From the NCBI RefSeq assembly GCF_015864955.1, contig NZ_JADYWE010000001.1, positions 1,922,001-1,986,000 on the forward strand: 64,000 bases of DNA, read 5' to 3'. The position numbers were made by a program, and so were the translations under genes. The notes under the pieces were generated by a model. It worked only from the letters and a program-made list of their open reading frames with translations, searched no databases and was not told the origin of the DNA. Of this stretch, positions 61,911 through 64,000 are shown piece by piece; within the stretch, counting starts at the first letter, position 1, and the number at the start of each line of letters is the position of its first letter. The stretch comes from Salinibacterium sp. NK8237. Lineage in GTDB: Bacteria; Actinomycetota; Actinomycetes; Actinomycetales; Microbacteriaceae.

Positions 61911-62348
61911 TTACTCGTAGCGTCGGTGAATCAACCGCGACAAAACGATGGAGCTGCGAGTGTTGTCGATGTTCGTGGCAGTGCGCAGTCGCTCGAGGGC
62001 GATCTCAAGCGAGTGGATGTCGCGCGAGCGCATATGAACGACTGCGTCGGCAGACCCACTGACTGTTCCGGCATCCACCACTTCGGGAATGGCGCTGAGG
62101 ATGCGTTTGAGTTCTTGCGGAGCCACGTTTCCGCGGCAAAAGAGCTCGACGTACGCTTCGGTTCCCATGCCGTCAACGGCGGGATCGACCTGCACGGTGA
62201 AGCCGCGGATGGTGCCGTTGGCAACCAAGCGGTCGACGCGCCGTTTAACTGCGGAGGCTGAAAGCCCCACGGCTTCTCCTATATCTCCATAGCCTGCGCG
62301 GGCGTTGAGGCGGAGCATGTCGATGATTCCTGCGTCCAGCTTGTCCAT
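61911..62348 (-). CDS. Lrp/AsnC-family transcriptional regulator
   Basis: A 145-residue regulator. The N-terminal HTH begins MDKLDAGIIDMLRLNARAGY and continues through GLSASAVKRRVDRLVANGTI, with the C-terminal RAM domain (VQVDPAVDGMGTEAYVELFC onward). It is divergent from the dimethylargininase-like gene and lies between that gene and the polyamine operon. Amino-acid or amine responsiveness is typical of the family; the effector is unknown. Confidence 0.92.
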   Translation of the reverse strand: MDKLDAGIIDMLRLNARAGYGDIGEAVGLSASAVKRRVDRLVANGTIRGFTVQVDPAVDGMGTEAYVELFCRGNVAPQELKRILSAIPEVVDAGTVSGSADAVVHMRSRDIHSLEIALERLRTATNIDNTRSSIVLSRLIHRRYE

Positions 62349-62363
62349 GCCCTCAGGGTACGG

Positions 62364-62408
62364 CGAATTATTGTGCCTTGGCTAGGGATTGCGCCGAATT
62401 AGTGCGCA
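62364..62408. promoter_or_regulatory. paired candidate operators between Lrp gene and dimethylargininase gene
   Basis: CGAATTATTGTGC (62364-62376) and CGAATTAGTGCGC (62395-62407) form direct repeats spaced 31 bp apart, three helical turns. The second is embedded in TGCGC-N9-GCGCA (62390-62408), and the first in GGC-N10-GCC. The AATTA core and helical phasing suit cooperative binding of an Lrp-type octamer. Confidence 0.6.
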
Positions 62409-62451
62409 CATTACCGAGACATTGCGGATAGGTGCGTGAAACACTGGGGCT

Positions 62452-63288
62452 ATGACGATCACTGACACCGAATCGACCACGCCTGCCCGCCAGGCCACCG
62501 CGAAGACTGTGCTGATGTGCCGTCCCGACTTCTTTACAGTCACCTACAGCATCAACCCGTGGATGAATCCCAACGATCCCACAGACACCAGCCTCGCCGT
62601 GAAGCAGTGGCAGACGCTCTACGACACCTATATTGACCTCGGCTTCACCGTTGAACTCATCGACCCCATCGATGGCCTGCCCGACATGGTCTACGCCGCA
62701 AACGGCGGCTTCGTGATCGACGGCAAAGCCTACGGCGCCCTCTTCACCTATGACGAGCGCAAAGCAGAAGGCCCCGCCTACATGGACTGGTTCGGCGCCA
62801 ACGGCCTCGACGTTGCTTCCCCCGAGAACGTTAATGAGGGTGAGGGCGACTTCCTCCTTGTCGGCGACAACATCCTTGCAGGCATGGGCTTCCGCACCTC
62901 GGTCGAAAGCCACCGAGAGCTAGCAGAGCTTTCGGGCCGCAATGTTGTCTCCCTCAACCTCATTAACCCCAGCTTCTACCACGTCGATACCGCCATCGCG
63001 AAGCTCGACGAAACCAACATCGCCTACCTCGAGAGCGCGTTTGACGAGCCCTCGCTTGAGAAACTCCGTGCGCTGTATCCCGACGCCATCCTCGCTACTG
63101 AAGAGGATGCGGCAGTGCTCGGACTCAACTCCTACAGCGACGGCTACAACGTCGTCATCGCTGCCCGTGCCAAAGACTTCGAGCGCCAGCTCAAAGAACG
63201 CGGCTACAACCCCATCGGCGTCGACCTCTCCGAGCTGCTGCTCGGTGGCGGTGGCGTGAAGTGCTGCACCCTGGAACTTCGCCGCTAG
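62452..63288 (+). CDS. dimethylargininase-like amidinohydrolase
   Basis: A 278-residue enzyme of the guanidino-modifying superfamily. The putative catalytic His177 is in SFYHVDTAIA and the nucleophile Cys (C271 or C272) in the C-terminal GGGGVKCCTLELRR. The Asp-rich MVYAANGGFVIDG and EGEGDFLLVGD segments line the active site. The closest family by eye is N(G),N(G)-dimethylarginine dimethylaminohydrolase (citrulline and dimethylamine forming); related ornithine- or arginine-deiminating activities cannot be excluded. Its stop codon overlaps that of the converging downstream gene (CTAG, 63285-63288). Confidence 0.87.
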   Translation: MTITDTESTTPARQATAKTVLMCRPDFFTVTYSINPWMNPNDPTDTSLAVKQWQTLYDTYIDLGFTVELIDPIDGLPDMVYAANGGFVIDGKAYGALFTYDERKAEGPAYMDWFGANGLDVASPENVNEGEGDFLLVGDNILAGMGFRTSVESHRELAELSGRNVVSLNLINPSFYHVDTAIAKLDETNIAYLESAFDEPSLEKLRALYPDAILATEEDAAVLGLNSYSDGYNVVIAARAKDFERQLKERGYNPIGVDLSELLLGGGGVKCCTLELRR

Positions 63289-63725
63289 CGCTCTTCGCAG
63301 ATCACGACCGGGATGTCACGGGTCGTCTTGGTCTGGTACTCGGCGTAGCGCGAGTTGGCGGCCACGATCTGCGGCCACAACTCGGCCTTCTCGGCGGCAT
63401 CCGCGGTGTGAGTGTGCACGGGCACGGTGCGTCCGCGCACGGTGAGTTCGGCATCCGGATTCGCCTGCAGGTTGCGGTACCAGAGGGGGTCGCGATCGTC
63501 GCCGCCCTTCGACGCCACGATCACCCAGCGGCCCTTGCTGTGCACGGGAGCAGTCAGCATCGTTGACCGCCGGATGCCTGACACCCGGCCCGTCGTGTGG
63601 AGCTCGAGTGAGGGCATGCCCCCGAGAGTCCAACCCAGGCGACCGCCCGAAACGGCAAGGATCGCGCGGTGCACGCCGTTCATGAGTTTCATGCCGAGGT
63701 CGCTGAGGCGGTTACTGGTGCTCAT
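63285..63725 (-). CDS. nitroreductase-family deazaflavin-dependent oxidoreductase
   Basis: A 146-residue Ddn-like protein that binds coenzyme F420 (deazaflavin) in a split β-barrel. SLELHTTGRVSGIRRSTMLT (about 39-58) and ASKGGDDRDPLWYRNLQANP (about 71-90) are the family signatures, with the conserved Lys and Asp region. F420-dependent quinone or redox detoxification roles are known in mycobacteria; here the substrate is unknown. ATG 63725 starts it, and its 3' end overlaps the preceding gene on the opposite strand by 4 bp. Confidence 0.9.
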   Translation of the reverse strand: MSTSNRLSDLGMKLMNGVHRAILAVSGGRLGWTLGGMPSLELHTTGRVSGIRRSTMLTAPVHSKGRWVIVASKGGDDRDPLWYRNLQANPDAELTVRGRTVPVHTHTADAAEKAELWPQIVAANSRYAEYQTKTTRDIPVVICEER

Positions 63726-63802
63726 AGGTCTATTCTCGCGCGTCTGGTGGGATGCGGCTGGCTCGCGTCAGGCGTCTGCCGGAGCCGAGCGCGTTCAGAC
63801 GT

Positions 63803-64000
63803 TCAGACAGCCGCGCGGCGCTGCGGCGGGCGCACGAAGAGTGCGAGCACGGCGACGGCTATCGGAAGGCTCGCGAACCAGAAGGCCGGCTCGGTGAAGT
63901 TGCCGCTGACGTCGACGGCAAGGGCGAGGGCGATCGGGCCGAGAGCCGTGGAGCCCAGGGCGATCGCGGTCGTGACGCCACGAATGGAGCCGATATGGGC
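63803..64000 (-). CDS. C-terminal part of an MFS transporter (truncated by window edge)
   Basis: The minus strand reads without stop from the window edge at 64000 to TGA at 63803-63805, giving 65 residues. They start AHIGSIRGVTTAIALGSTAL, continue with GPIALALAVD and end WFASLPIAVAVLALFVRPPQ. The small hydrophobic helices and basic tail match the last membrane segments of a major-facilitator protein. The 5' part lies outside the window. Confidence 0.75.
   Translation of the reverse strand, partial: AHIGSIRGVTTAIALGSTALGPIALALAVDVSGNFTEPAFWFASLPIAVAVLALFVRPPQRRAAV

Overview
The window is 64 kb of high-GC actinobacterial chromosome. Gene content points to Microbacteriaceae (inference): a CebR-type LacI regulon with a near-consensus cellobiose operator, cell-wall-binding-repeat and SipW-dependent secreted proteins, a DDN-like deazaflavin enzyme, a YhgE/Pip exporter, several overlapping start/stop codons and possible leaderless promoters. 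No rRNA, tRNA, transposase, integrase or CRISPR array was seen. Coding density is high. The only gene-free stretch over 300 bp is 43547-44281.

Left part (97-8648): a compact, visibly less GC-rich block (for example 32 GC of 60 at 7021-7080 against 42 of 60 at 9961-10020). It carries an FRG-domain protein, a RapA/SNF2-like helicase with a C-terminal coiled coil preceded by a coupled 32-codon ORF, a divergent McrB-McrC pair, and an unrecognised tryptophan-rich protein. I read this as an anti-phage defence island whose exact combination I do not recognise. It abuts a large RecB-like nuclease/RNase H-like/helicase fusion (8694-12212) in host-like sequence.

Middle part (12.4-43.5 kb): metabolic and transport genes. 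A complete cellobiose-type operon (cebE-cebF-cebG-bglC, then cebR) sits behind a promoter with three copies of a GAGAGCGCTCTC palindrome; no ATPase gene is present, so a shared MsiK-like ATPase must lie elsewhere. Next come PutA with a divergent LysR regulator, an aldo/keto reductase, an FtsX-type ABC exporter divergent from a histidine kinase/response regulator pair, a sugar kinase, a Dcu-type dicarboxylate carrier, an N-formylglutamate amidohydrolase-like protein, and an ABC-2 exporter divergent from a PadR regulator.

Cell-surface region (40.5-47.4 kb): a 1002-residue cell-wall-binding-repeat protein faces a set of SipW-dependent (TasA-like) exported proteins across a 735-bp intergenic region full of short repeats. 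The signal peptidase of this set is fused to an exported domain that ends in an LAxTG-like sorting signal. A third TasA-like gene converges on it with a 51-bp overlap.

Right part (47.5-64 kb): an MFS carrier; a Fic AMP-transferase behind a perfect inverted repeat; a TetR / degenerate ABC ATPase / YhgE-Pip operon with a perfect 17-bp-arm operator; a polyamine-type ABC importer (potABCD order A-D-B-C) followed by an amidohydrolase and a flavin amine oxidase; a divergent Lrp/AsnC regulator with candidate operators; a dimethylargininase-like enzyme; a deazaflavin-dependent oxidoreductase; and the C-terminal end of an MFS protein cut by the window edge.
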